From assembly GCA_030645995.1 (NCBI GenBank), contig JAUSMU010000055.1:1-44718 (forward strand): a stretch of 44,718 nucleotides of DNA. The letters are read 5' to 3'. A program made the position numbers and the translations under genes. Each line of letters opens with the position of its first letter. Position 1 is the first letter of the stretch. The notes beneath the pieces are model-generated. The model did not search any database and had not been told where the DNA came from. It worked only from the letters and a program-made list of their open reading frames with translations. Shown piece after piece: positions 31,050 to 39,410 of this stretch. The stretch is from Gammaproteobacteria bacterium (GTDB taxonomy: Bacteria > Pseudomonadota > Gammaproteobacteria > Pseudomonadales > Pseudohongiellaceae).

Positions 31050-32393
31050 TCAAATGCCGTAGGCTTTGCACAACAGCTGCAGAGGGTGGGTGTGTCCCTG
31101 CGAGTTGTCCGCGTTGTTCAAATTGTGTTCGATATGACGCCCTGCCACCGGGCAATCACTGCCATAGTAATCGGCATTATGCTGTTTGACCTGCCGCACC
31201 ACCGGCTGCACGATCTTGTTGGCGAACTCCAGCGACTCCTTCTTCACGCCATAAGTGCCGTCGTGCCCCGAGCAACGCTCGATGCTCTTGACCGAAGTGC
31301 CAGGTATCAGTTCAAGTATTTGGCGGGTCTTCGGGCCGATGTTCTGCACGCGCTGATGGCAGGCGACATGGTAGCTGACAGTACCGAGCGAATTCTTGAA
31401 GTCAGTCTTGAAGCGCCCCTCCTTGTGCATCCGGTGAAAATATTCAAAGGGGTCACAGAAGGCTTTGCCGACGGCGACCACGCGCTCGTCATGGGGATAG
31501 AGCAGAGGCAATTCCTGTTTGAACATCAAAACGCATGAGGGCACAGCCGCGAGAATGTTCCAACCCTGCTGCACTTTTTCATACAGTTGCGGGATGTTTT
31601 TCTGCAACAGCTGATCGACTGACTTCAGATCTCCAAGCTCGAGCTTCGGCATTCCGCAGCAATGTTCGCGCGTCATCAGCTCGACGGTCACGCCATTGTG
31701 ACACAGGGCCTTGTAGAGACTGTCGCCGACCTCCGGCTCGTTGTAATTGCAATAGCAGGTGGTGAAGAGTACGACACGACCCTGCTCTTCTTCGGTTGTG
31801 TTGTTGATCTTCTTTTGCAGTGAGCTGTGCAGTGAATTGCGCAGGGTAGGCCGCACATACTCGGGCAGGCGTGCGTCCTTATGTATCGCCAGAGTCTTGT
31901 CGAGCAGCGCGCGCAACGTGCTGTTTCTGTTCGCGGCATTGACGGCCGTATTGATCACAGGTGCCGTGGCTACTTTTCCGATCAGATCGGTGCTGGTAAT
32001 GATGTTGTCGCGAAATCTGGTATTGCCGTTCTCGTAATTGACGATCTTGGCGCGCAGCATCAGGTGCGGAAAATCCACATTCCATTTATGAGGAGGAACA
32101 TAGGGGCACTTGGTCAGATAGCAGAGGTCGCACAGATAACATTGATCCACGACCTTCTGGTAGTCGGCAACGGCGATACCGTCGACCTCCATCGTGGGGC
32201 TCTCGTCCACCAGATCGAAGAGCACGGGAAAAGCATTGCACAGACTGACACAGCGTCTGCAGCCGTGGCAGATGTCATAGACGCGCTCCAGCTCCTTGTG
32301 CAGGTCTGCCGGGTCGTAGAATTTCGGGTCATGCTGATTGAGCGGATGGCGTGTAGGAGCTCCAAGACCTCCTTCGCGTTTTTCTTCGGCCAT
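31050..32393 (-). CDS. GlpC/heterodisulfide-reductase-related Fe-S oxidoreductase
   Basis: Two 4Fe-4S motifs (CHGCRRCVSLC, CYLCDLCYLTKCP), one CCG motif (HCCGMP) and a CCG-like ERCSGHDGTYGVK. Confidence 0.88.
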   Translation of the reverse strand: MAEEKREGGLGAPTRHPLNQHDPKFYDPADLHKELERVYDICHGCRRCVSLCNAFPVLFDLVDESPTMEVDGIAVADYQKVVDQCYLCDLCYLTKCPYVPPHKWNVDFPHLMLRAKIVNYENGNTRFRDNIITSTDLIGKVATAPVINTAVNAANRNSTLRALLDKTLAIHKDARLPEYVRPTLRNSLHSSLQKKINNTTEEEQGRVVLFTTCYCNYNEPEVGDSLYKALCHNGVTVELMTREHCCGMPKLELGDLKSVDQLLQKNIPQLYEKVQQGWNILAAVPSCVLMFKQELPLLYPHDERVVAVGKAFCDPFEYFHRMHKEGRFKTDFKNSLGTVSYHVACHQRVQNIGPKTRQILELIPGTSVKSIERCSGHDGTYGVKKESLEFANKIVQPVVRQVKQHNADYYGSDCPVAGRHIEHNLNNADNSQGHTHPLQLLCKAYGI

Positions 32394-32426
32394 GACAGAT
32401 CTCCGGGGTTTTCAGCAGGGGCGAGT

Positions 32427-32477
32427 CGGCTGCGATACCGGGGTTTGATCCAGTGATGTCACCAAGGATCGCAGCCG
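32427..32477. other. Intercistronic inverted repeat between rubrerythrin and Fe-S gene
   Basis: Perfect 10-bp arms CGGCTGCGAT/ATCGCAGCCG around a 31-nt loop containing GTGATGTCAC. Confidence 0.65.
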
Positions 32478-32485
32478 AAACACCA

Positions 32486-32905
32486 TCAGGCATCCAGCGC
32501 GTCCAGGGCTTTCTGGAAGCGGTTGGCGTGCGAGCGCTCGGCCTTGGCCAGGGTCTCCATCCAGTCGGCGATCTCGTCGAAGCCTTCATCCCTGGCATCC
32601 TTGGCCATGCCTGGGTACATGTCGGTGTATTCGTGAGTTTCGCCGGCTACTGCGGAGCGCAGGTTGTCGGCGGTGCCACCGATGGGCATGCCGGTGGCCG
32701 GGTCTCCTACCTCTTCCAGATATTCCAGATGCCCGTGGGCATGGCCGGTCTCACCTTCTGCAGTCGAACGAAACAGTGCAGAGACGTCGTTATAGCCCTC
32801 GACATCGGCCTTCTGAGCGAAATAGAGATAGCGACGGTTGGCCTGAGATTCTCCCGCGAATGCGGCTTTGAGGTTTTCTTCAGTCTTGGAACCTTTGAGG
32901 GACAT
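32486..32905 (-). CDS. Rubrerythrin family protein lacking the C-terminal rubredoxin domain
   Basis: 139 aa; [69 protein letters not shown]; no CxxC rubredoxin motif. Confidence 0.9.
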   Translation of the reverse strand: MSLKGSKTEENLKAAFAGESQANRRYLYFAQKADVEGYNDVSALFRSTAEGETGHAHGHLEYLEEVGDPATGMPIGGTADNLRSAVAGETHEYTDMYPGMAKDARDEGFDEIADWMETLAKAERSHANRFQKALDALDA

Positions 32906-33118
32906 GGCTGTTCTCCTGATTGATTATGCTGAGCCTCTTCAACGGGAGGCTTGATCGCCCCGCATGGAGCTCCCCGGAACATAGTCCACCGCAGGCAATA
33001 ATTCTAATTAATTTTTCCTTGCCGCTTTGATAGTGAAATTTGATAACACGAAGCCTGTCTGTGTCATTGGCGTTCCCATCTTTGCTAGAATTGCCGAAAC
33101 TGACTGGAGTACGGATGT

Positions 33119-33703
33119 ATGACTGAAGCAGCAACCCCCAAAAAAAGAGCAAAACCCAAAGCAAAAGTAGAAGCAGAAGCTCAGGCCCCTGCCAGGCAGG
33201 TCATCGGTAAAGACTGCGTAGTTGCCTTTCACTACAGCCTCTGCGAGGTGAACGCGGCAGGTGAATTGTCCGGCTGGCTGGAACAATCCGCTGGCAAAGA
33301 ACCACTGCTGTATCTGCACGGCCACGCGAACGTGATCTCGGGCCTGGAAGAGGCAATGGTGGGCAAATCTGAAGGGGACAAACTGTCCATTACCTTGGAG
33401 CCGGAGCAAGCCTATGGTCCGCGCCGTCCCAACTCGGTTCAGCGTGTGCCCATCAAACACCTGCACCTCAGACAGGGACAGAAGCAGATCATGGCCGGTG
33501 AGATTGTCGCGATTCAGACTCATCACGGCATTCGCAACGCGCTGGTGGTCAAGGCGGGGCGCTTCAATGTCGACGTCGACACCAATCATCCGTATGCGGG
33601 CCGAACCCTGCACTATGAGATAGAGATTGTTGGTGTGCGTCCGGCGACCCCCGATGAAATCGAGCACCGACACGCGCATGGCCAGGGCGGCCATCACCAC
33701 TGA
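33119..33703 (+). CDS. SlyD-like FKBP-type peptidyl-prolyl isomerase
   Basis: HANVISGLEEAMVGKSEGDKLSITLEPEQAYGPR; NHPYAGRTLHYEIEIVGVRPAT; basic N-terminal and His-rich C-terminal tails. Confidence 0.88.
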   Translation: MTEAATPKKRAKPKAKVEAEAQAPARQVIGKDCVVAFHYSLCEVNAAGELSGWLEQSAGKEPLLYLHGHANVISGLEEAMVGKSEGDKLSITLEPEQAYGPRRPNSVQRVPIKHLHLRQGQKQIMAGEIVAIQTHHGIRNALVVKAGRFNVDVDTNHPYAGRTLHYEIEIVGVRPATPDEIEHRHAHGQGGHHH

Positions 33704-33711
33704 TCAGCCCC

Positions 33712-36042
33712 CTATGGCTGCGGCGTACTCACCTGCGAGATCAGCTTGCGGTTGGTCACGACTTCGTAGAAACACTCGTCGGAAGAGTGGTCTGGCACTG
33801 GGGCGTCATCCTGCCACAGCCCGACCTGGCCCTCGCGTATGACCAGGTCGTGCATTCTACCTTCGACGTCGGGGAATTTGCCGACATGCAGCACGACCGT
33901 GTCGCCATTGATCTTCACGGACACGCGTTTGAGGATGATTTCCTGCTGCAGTTTGGCAAACCCTGCGTTATCCAGAAGAATCCCGTTCACGTTGTAGCGG
34001 ATCGAGTTCTGGCCTTTCTCACCGCGACCATGCTCGCCGTCCGCCAACGCATATACCTCCACATTGAACAGCCCCGGCTGCACTAGCTTGCGCAGCTTCC
34101 AGGTGCAGGATGACAGCCGGTCGGCCTTGCCGATGGCCGAGGAGATCATGATGGGTTTATCTTCGTCATACAGGAACAGCGGTGGCGTCGCCGCGTAACA
34201 CAGGCCGATGCCAAGCTCCAGTTTGGGCAGGCCCATCTGCTCCGAGTGCCGGTTGTTGGCGTGCACGATATTGAGCATGTCCTTGGCGAGACCACAGGCC
34301 CGCGCCACGGCGAACCACTGCTGGGGCTTCTTCTCGTGTTCGAGGAAACTCAGGATGACCGCGTCGCCCTCGATAAAGACCTTGTTGGCTCCGTAGAGTG
34401 GCAACAGCTTGTTGATGGGGCTGAAGAAACGCAGGCTGAAATAGGAGGCCGGATTCAGCGCCTTGTTCTGCAATTCTTCCGTCACCGTGGTCGAACCGCG
34501 CACATCCGCCTTGATGATGGCGTGATGCACGATACGGTCTTCTTCATCCACCTGCTCATGCGGGGTCAGCAGGGAGTAAAGGGTTCCAGCCTCTTTGGAG
34601 AGCGTCAGCTCGCTGTCCAGTTTGAGAATCCTGACTCTGTTGAAGGCCCGGTGCGCCAGGCGGTAGTACTTCAAATGCAAGCGGAAGCGGGCGATGTCCT
34701 GCAGAATGCCGAGGATGCTCTCCATCTGTCCTGCGCCAGACTCGCGCTTGATCTCCTGACGGATGCCCTCGAACTGTTTGATCTGGGCCGACGTGAAGGT
34801 CTTGCCGTTGAGCGCGCGGCTCTGCAGCTTCTGCGTGTTGATCAGGCCGCCCAGATACTGACAGAGAATCCTGCCTTCGATCTGCTCGGCCAGCGCTGAC
34901 GACCAGATGCGCTGAACATGTGGCGACGCGATGAGCAGCGTCAATACGCGGCGCTTTTTCAACTGTTTGATGATGCTGAGCAGAATTCCGCGACGTTTCT
35001 GCAGGTCCTTCCTGCCCTCCCACCACGCGCCCCAGCCCGACTGCCGTCGCAGTTCCTGCAGGGCTGCAGTCTGCCGCTCGATGTTGAAGAGCAGATCGAG
35101 ATTGGCGGGGTTATCCAGCCAGGAAAATTCCTCTGTCAGGGTGGTCTTCATATCCGTGGCCATGCCCATGAACTTCTGGGTCTGAAACAACCCCCCCAGT
35201 TCGTCATAGAGTTCCGGCGTGCCGGTGCCGGGTGTCTCCAGCAGCCCGGCGCTGTGCAGGTGCGGCAGCTGCTCGCGAAGCAGCCTTTCCACGTCCGCGT
35301 TCAGCGCATTGAAGCCGGCATCCTCACTGTCGCCGCCCCAGAGCCGATAGCGATCAATCAGGAAGGCGCTGGCCCCCGGCTCGCTGGTAAACAGCATCGG
35401 GTTCAGGCGCAGGTCGAGCACGTTGTGGCCCTGCAGCGGCAGATACTGGGTGCGGACATCGCGCAGCTGGCGCGACTCCACACGCTCCAGCTGCGCAAAG
35501 ATCTGGCTGTTGACCGCCAGCAATATGGCGTCGTAGTTTTTCTGCAGCCAGAACAGGCGCTGATTGGTGGTGAGAGCGTTGCCGGATTGATTCTGTTGCC
35601 CGGCGGCACCATGCCCTTTGAGGCTGTCGATGCTCTCGTCCAGCAACCCCCTTGACGTGCTGAGAATAAATTTGAGCGTGGCAAACTCCAACAGGCCGAC
35701 GCTGTCCGGATTCAGATCGGTTTTCACCCGATGCAACAGCGCGGTCATCATGTCGAGATAACTGGTACGCAGCGCGTTGAACGGGGCGCTGAGATCGCTC
35801 GTCTGTGCAGTGGGGGCAGTCGCCTGGCTCAGCAGTGCGGTGGCGAGGCGGCGAACATCCGCCGAAAACTTCGGGCTGATGCGGACATCAATATGGTAAT
35901 TGTTGACGCCCTTGCGCAACCCGGCCAAATCGAGCCGCAAGGCGGGAGCGGGAGACAGGTCTGTTGACTCTAGCGTGCTTTCCATAGGCTTGATGGTTCC
36001 ATTCACAATGGTGTCAGGTCTGGCTGCGACCGATCTTTCCAA
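33712..36042 (-). CDS. Uncharacterised protein with divergent class III nucleotidyl cyclase-like domain
   Basis: 776 aa; IIKADVRGSTTVTEEL, FIEGDAVILSFLE, LELGIGLCYA, ISSAIGKADRL resemble cyclase-homology-domain landmarks; N-terminal ~490 aa unrecognised. Confidence 0.6.
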   Translation of the reverse strand: MERSVAARPDTIVNGTIKPMESTLESTDLSPAPALRLDLAGLRKGVNNYHIDVRISPKFSADVRRLATALLSQATAPTAQTSDLSAPFNALRTSYLDMMTALLHRVKTDLNPDSVGLLEFATLKFILSTSRGLLDESIDSLKGHGAAGQQNQSGNALTTNQRLFWLQKNYDAILLAVNSQIFAQLERVESRQLRDVRTQYLPLQGHNVLDLRLNPMLFTSEPGASAFLIDRYRLWGGDSEDAGFNALNADVERLLREQLPHLHSAGLLETPGTGTPELYDELGGLFQTQKFMGMATDMKTTLTEEFSWLDNPANLDLLFNIERQTAALQELRRQSGWGAWWEGRKDLQKRRGILLSIIKQLKKRRVLTLLIASPHVQRIWSSALAEQIEGRILCQYLGGLINTQKLQSRALNGKTFTSAQIKQFEGIRQEIKRESGAGQMESILGILQDIARFRLHLKYYRLAHRAFNRVRILKLDSELTLSKEAGTLYSLLTPHEQVDEEDRIVHHAIIKADVRGSTTVTEELQNKALNPASYFSLRFFSPINKLLPLYGANKVFIEGDAVILSFLEHEKKPQQWFAVARACGLAKDMLNIVHANNRHSEQMGLPKLELGIGLCYAATPPLFLYDEDKPIMISSAIGKADRLSSCTWKLRKLVQPGLFNVEVYALADGEHGRGEKGQNSIRYNVNGILLDNAGFAKLQQEIILKRVSVKINGDTVVLHVGKFPDVEGRMHDLVIREGQVGLWQDDAPVPDHSSDECFYEVVTNRKLISQVSTPQP

Positions 36043-36182
36043 ATTTAGCCTTCCGTGTCCAGTCGCTGTCGTACAGAGCCTGGCGTGTAGGCAACACTTC
36101 AGCCCTGTGATATCGTCACCAGCCAGTCCGCCGGAAGGTGAAAGTCATCAGTCATTAATAATTAGTCATAAGAGGTGTGTCA

Positions 36183-37406
36183 ATGAACCCCGAAGATTCC
36201 GAAAGCTCTCCCATCGCCAACCCCGCAATGCAACACGTCGCCGTTGCTAATCCAGGCAGAAGAAAACTGCTCAAGGGGGCCATCAATACCGGCCTCATCG
36301 CCGCAGGCGCGAGCGCCTTCCCGGGGTGGATGTTGCCGGCACTGGCGCAAGGTGAGATTGAAGTTCCCTTTACAGATGTTCCTGACACCTTTAATCCCCA
36401 GCCGGTACGCCCTGGTGCCACACATTTCCAGGATACCCGCAAGATTTCTTCGTTCTACTCCACCAATGACGACTTCTATCTGGTGCAGCATTATGGCCAG
36501 CCCGAGGTAGACAACGCCAGTTATCAACTGAGCGTGACCGGACTGGTAGACCGCCCGCTTAATTTTTCTCTGGAGCAACTACGCAGCCGCCCCATCATCG
36601 AAAAGGATGTCGGCTTCGAGTGTGGCGGCAACGGTGGTCGGCTCTTTCACGGTCTGGTCGGTAATGCCACATGGCGCGGTGTGAGCCTGCGTGACATCCT
36701 GCTGGAAGCTGGCATCCAGCCGGAAGGCAAGGAAGTAGTGTTCTTCGGATCCGATATCGGTGAAGAAGAGATCCGTGGCCGCAAGGTTCCCAAGGCTTTC
36801 GCACGCGCGCTGTCTGTCGAAGACGCGCTGAACGAAAACAACATGCTGGTCTTTGAAATGAATGGCGAGCCGCTGCCGCATTATCACGGCAAGCCAGTGC
36901 GTCTGCTGGTGCCGGGCTGGTATGGCGTCGCCAACGTGAAGTGGCTGACTCAGATTCACATTCAGGATACTCGTTATATGGGCCGCTTCATGGGCCGCGA
37001 CTACGTGACCCTGAAGCGCGAGATGGTGGGTGGTCAGGAGCGCTGGGTCGAGAATTCGGTCGCAAAAATGAATCTGAAATCGACCATTATCCGCGTGACC
37101 CGCAGTGGCGCAGATCACACCGTGATGGGTTTCATTTTCAACGACGGGACGCCGATCCGCAGTGTCGAGGTCAGCATTGACGGTGGGCCCTGGCAGGCTG
37201 CCACCATTAATCCGCAGTCTTCGCAATTTACCTGGAAGCTTTTCACCTTCAACTGGCAAGGGGCTCAGCCCGGCGAACACACGCTGGTGTCGCGTGTCAC
37301 GGATGCGAATGGCAAGACCCAGGCAAGGCAGGAAGATCTGCCCGAGCGCGTCAGCTTCTGGGAAGAGTTCGGTCAGTTCCCGCGCCGTGTCATGATCAGC
37401 GCCTGA
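36183..37406 (+). CDS. SoxC/SorA-like sulfite oxidase family molybdopterin oxidoreductase, Tat-like signal
   Basis: GRRKLLKGAINTGLIAAGASAFPGWMLPALAQ; FECGGNGGRLFHG; HGKPVRLLVPGWYGVANVKWLTQIHI. Confidence 0.88.
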   Translation: MNPEDSESSPIANPAMQHVAVANPGRRKLLKGAINTGLIAAGASAFPGWMLPALAQGEIEVPFTDVPDTFNPQPVRPGATHFQDTRKISSFYSTNDDFYLVQHYGQPEVDNASYQLSVTGLVDRPLNFSLEQLRSRPIIEKDVGFECGGNGGRLFHGLVGNATWRGVSLRDILLEAGIQPEGKEVVFFGSDIGEEEIRGRKVPKAFARALSVEDALNENNMLVFEMNGEPLPHYHGKPVRLLVPGWYGVANVKWLTQIHIQDTRYMGRFMGRDYVTLKREMVGGQERWVENSVAKMNLKSTIIRVTRSGADHTVMGFIFNDGTPIRSVEVSIDGGPWQAATINPQSSQFTWKLFTFNWQGAQPGEHTLVSRVTDANGKTQARQEDLPERVSFWEEFGQFPRRVMISA

Positions 37407-37471
37407 TAGACGTATAAAGAGAGTGTGTAGCCGTTTGCACGCAACACCAACGCAAGAGGAGTGGAACTGAA

Positions 37472-37990
37472 GTGGCGACTTATCTGGTGCTGACAATTAT
37501 CGGAGACGACAAACCCGGTCTGGTGGAGCTGCTGTCCGAGACCATCGCCCGCCACTCCGGCAACTGGCTGGAGAGCAACATGGCGCATCTGGCTGGCAAG
37601 TTTGCGGGAATTCTGCGTGTCAGCGTGTATGACCTGCATGCCGACGCGCTGGTGCAGGATCTGCAACGGCTCTCGTCGGTGCTGCGCCTTGTCGTGGAAA
37701 AGGTCAGCATGACAGAACCACCTGCTCTTCAGCGCACCTTGCGGCTGACGCTGGTGGGGAATGACAGGCCCGGGATCATCAAGGAGATTTCCCGGGCGCT
37801 GGCTGCGCAGCATGTCAACGTCGAGGAGCTGACGACGCAATGCAGCAGCGCTCCGATGTCGGGTGAGCCGCTCTTCAATGCTCAGGCGCTTCTCAAGGTG
37901 CCGACCGATCTGGATCTGCATGACCTGCAGCGACAGCTTGAGCGCCTGGCGGATGACCTGATCGTCGAGATCAACCTCGCCACGCTCTGA
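37472..37990 (+). CDS. GcvR-like tandem ACT domain protein (glycine cleavage regulator)
   Basis: GTG start; LVLTIIGDDKPGLVELLSETIARHSGNWLESNMAHLAGKFAGIL and LTLVGNDRPGIIKEISRALAAQHVNVEELTT. Confidence 0.85.
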   Translation: MATYLVLTIIGDDKPGLVELLSETIARHSGNWLESNMAHLAGKFAGILRVSVYDLHADALVQDLQRLSSVLRLVVEKVSMTEPPALQRTLRLTLVGNDRPGIIKEISRALAAQHVNVEELTTQCSSAPMSGEPLFNAQALLKVPTDLDLHDLQRQLERLADDLIVEINLATL

Positions 37991-38026
37991 TACGCCCCTG
38001 GGATGCGACGTTAAAGCATGCAGGCG

Positions 38027-38710
38027 TCAGAATTGCTGGCCGCGCAGGCTGATGACGTCCCAGCCGCGTTCGCGGGCGATCTTCAACAGCGTCTGATCTG
38101 GATCGACGGCGACAGCCTTAGCCGCCTTCTCCAGTAATGGCAGGTCGTTGAAGGAATCGCTGTAGAAGACGCTGTCCGCCATAGTCAGAGCGTTAGAGTT
38201 GGAACCGGCTCGCGCGCTTAACCACTGCTCCAGATTACGTACTTTCCCCGCCTGAAAATTGGCAACCCCCTGCACGCGTCCCGTGTAGCTGTCGTTCTCC
38301 ATTTCCAGGTCGGTGGCGATCAGGGCATCGACTCCGAGCCGCTGTGCAATCGGTTCGGTGATGAAACGATTGGTCGCCGTAATAATCAGACAAAAATCGC
38401 CTCTGTCGCGATGGGATTGCAGCAATTGCATGGCTGCCGGCAGAATCATCGGCTCGATGAATTCCGCCATGAAGTCGCGATGCAACGCCTCGCGGGTGGC
38501 TCTCGGCATGCCCTTCACCGGGCCGACAGCGAACTCGACGTAGTCCACCATGTTCAGGCCACCGTGCAGGTACTGGTAGTAAAACTGATCATTGCGAGCC
38601 CTGTGCTCCGTGGCGTTCACCAGCCCTTTGCCAATGAGGAAGTCTCCCCAGCTGTGATCACTGTCGCCGCCAAGCAGGGTGTTATCGAGGTCGAAAATAG
38701 CAAGAGTCAT
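38027..38710 (-). CDS. HAD-IB family (SerB-like) phosphatase
   Basis: FDLDNTLLGGDSDHSWGDFL, LIITATN, FYSDSFNDLPLL. Confidence 0.9.
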   Translation of the reverse strand: MTLAIFDLDNTLLGGDSDHSWGDFLIGKGLVNATEHRARNDQFYYQYLHGGLNMVDYVEFAVGPVKGMPRATREALHRDFMAEFIEPMILPAAMQLLQSHRDRGDFCLIITATNRFITEPIAQRLGVDALIATDLEMENDSYTGRVQGVANFQAGKVRNLEQWLSARAGSNSNALTMADSVFYSDSFNDLPLLEKAAKAVAVDPDQTLLKIARERGWDVISLRGQQF

Positions 38711-38746
38711 TTATTCAGGGTCCGGGTGCTGCCGTTTAAGGCGGGC

Positions 38747-38752
38747 ATTATA
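38747..38752 (-). promoter_or_regulatory. Consensus -10 hexamer TATAAT upstream of the HAD gene
   Basis: Minus strand GGGTATAATGCCCGCC, 37 nt upstream of the ATG; no good -35. Confidence 0.35.
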
Positions 38753-38849
38753 CCCGTTCCGCTGTGCTCCGCAGCCAGTCGTTGAACAAGCCTCCGCAGT
38801 TGTGAAACAATGCCGAGGTTGATTTTTTAGCTAAGGACGGGACACCAGG

Positions 38850-39335
38850 ATGATAGATTCTCAAGGTTTCAGACCTAATGTAGGCATCATCATCTGCAAT
38901 CCTCACGGTCAACTGTTGTGGGCGAAACGCATTGGTCAGGACGCCTGGCAGTTTCCGCAGGGCGGCATCCGGCACGGCGAACGTCTGCAACAGGCACTCT
39001 ATCGGGAATTGAAGGAAGAGGTAGGACTGGGACCAGCCGATGTGGAGATACTCTCTTCGACCAAGGGCTGGCTTTACTATGAACTGCCCAAGAATCTCAT
39101 TCGACAGAATTCCAATCCGATTTGCATTGGCCAGAAGCAGAAGTGGTATCTTCTGAAAATGCGCTGTGATGAACACAAGATCAATCTGCGGGCTAATAAC
39201 ATGCCGGAGTTCGATGATTGGCAATGGGTCAGTTTCTGGTATCCATTGAGCCAGGTAATTGATTTCAAACGTGAGGTCTATCGACAGGCGCTGAAGGAAC
39301 TGGTCACCCCCCTGAATCGGTTCATGCATCCCTGA
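38850..39335 (+). CDS. rppH: RNA pyrophosphohydrolase (Nudix)
   Basis: [60 protein letters not shown]. Confidence 0.96.
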   Translation: MIDSQGFRPNVGIIICNPHGQLLWAKRIGQDAWQFPQGGIRHGERLQQALYRELKEEVGLGPADVEILSSTKGWLYYELPKNLIRQNSNPICIGQKQKWYLLKMRCDEHKINLRANNMPEFDDWQWVSFWYPLSQVIDFKREVYRQALKELVTPLNRFMHP

Positions 39336-39410
39336 GATCACACCTTTACCGGTACGCCATCCCCAGCCAATCTAGAGCAGCCACCGTAACAAGAGACACG
39401 GAATTGAATC

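Noticed and set aside
32352-32379. TGTAGGAGCTCCAAGACCTCCTTCGCG, resembling a degenerate third REP copy at the Fe-S protein N-terminus
   Set aside because: Lies inside coding sequence, lacks the 6-bp stem and CCC flank of the two clear copies; probably chance
32932-32951. AGCCTC-ttcaacgg-GAGGCT hairpin in the rubrerythrin leader
   Set aside because: Only 6 bp with no supporting context; expected by chance in this much sequence
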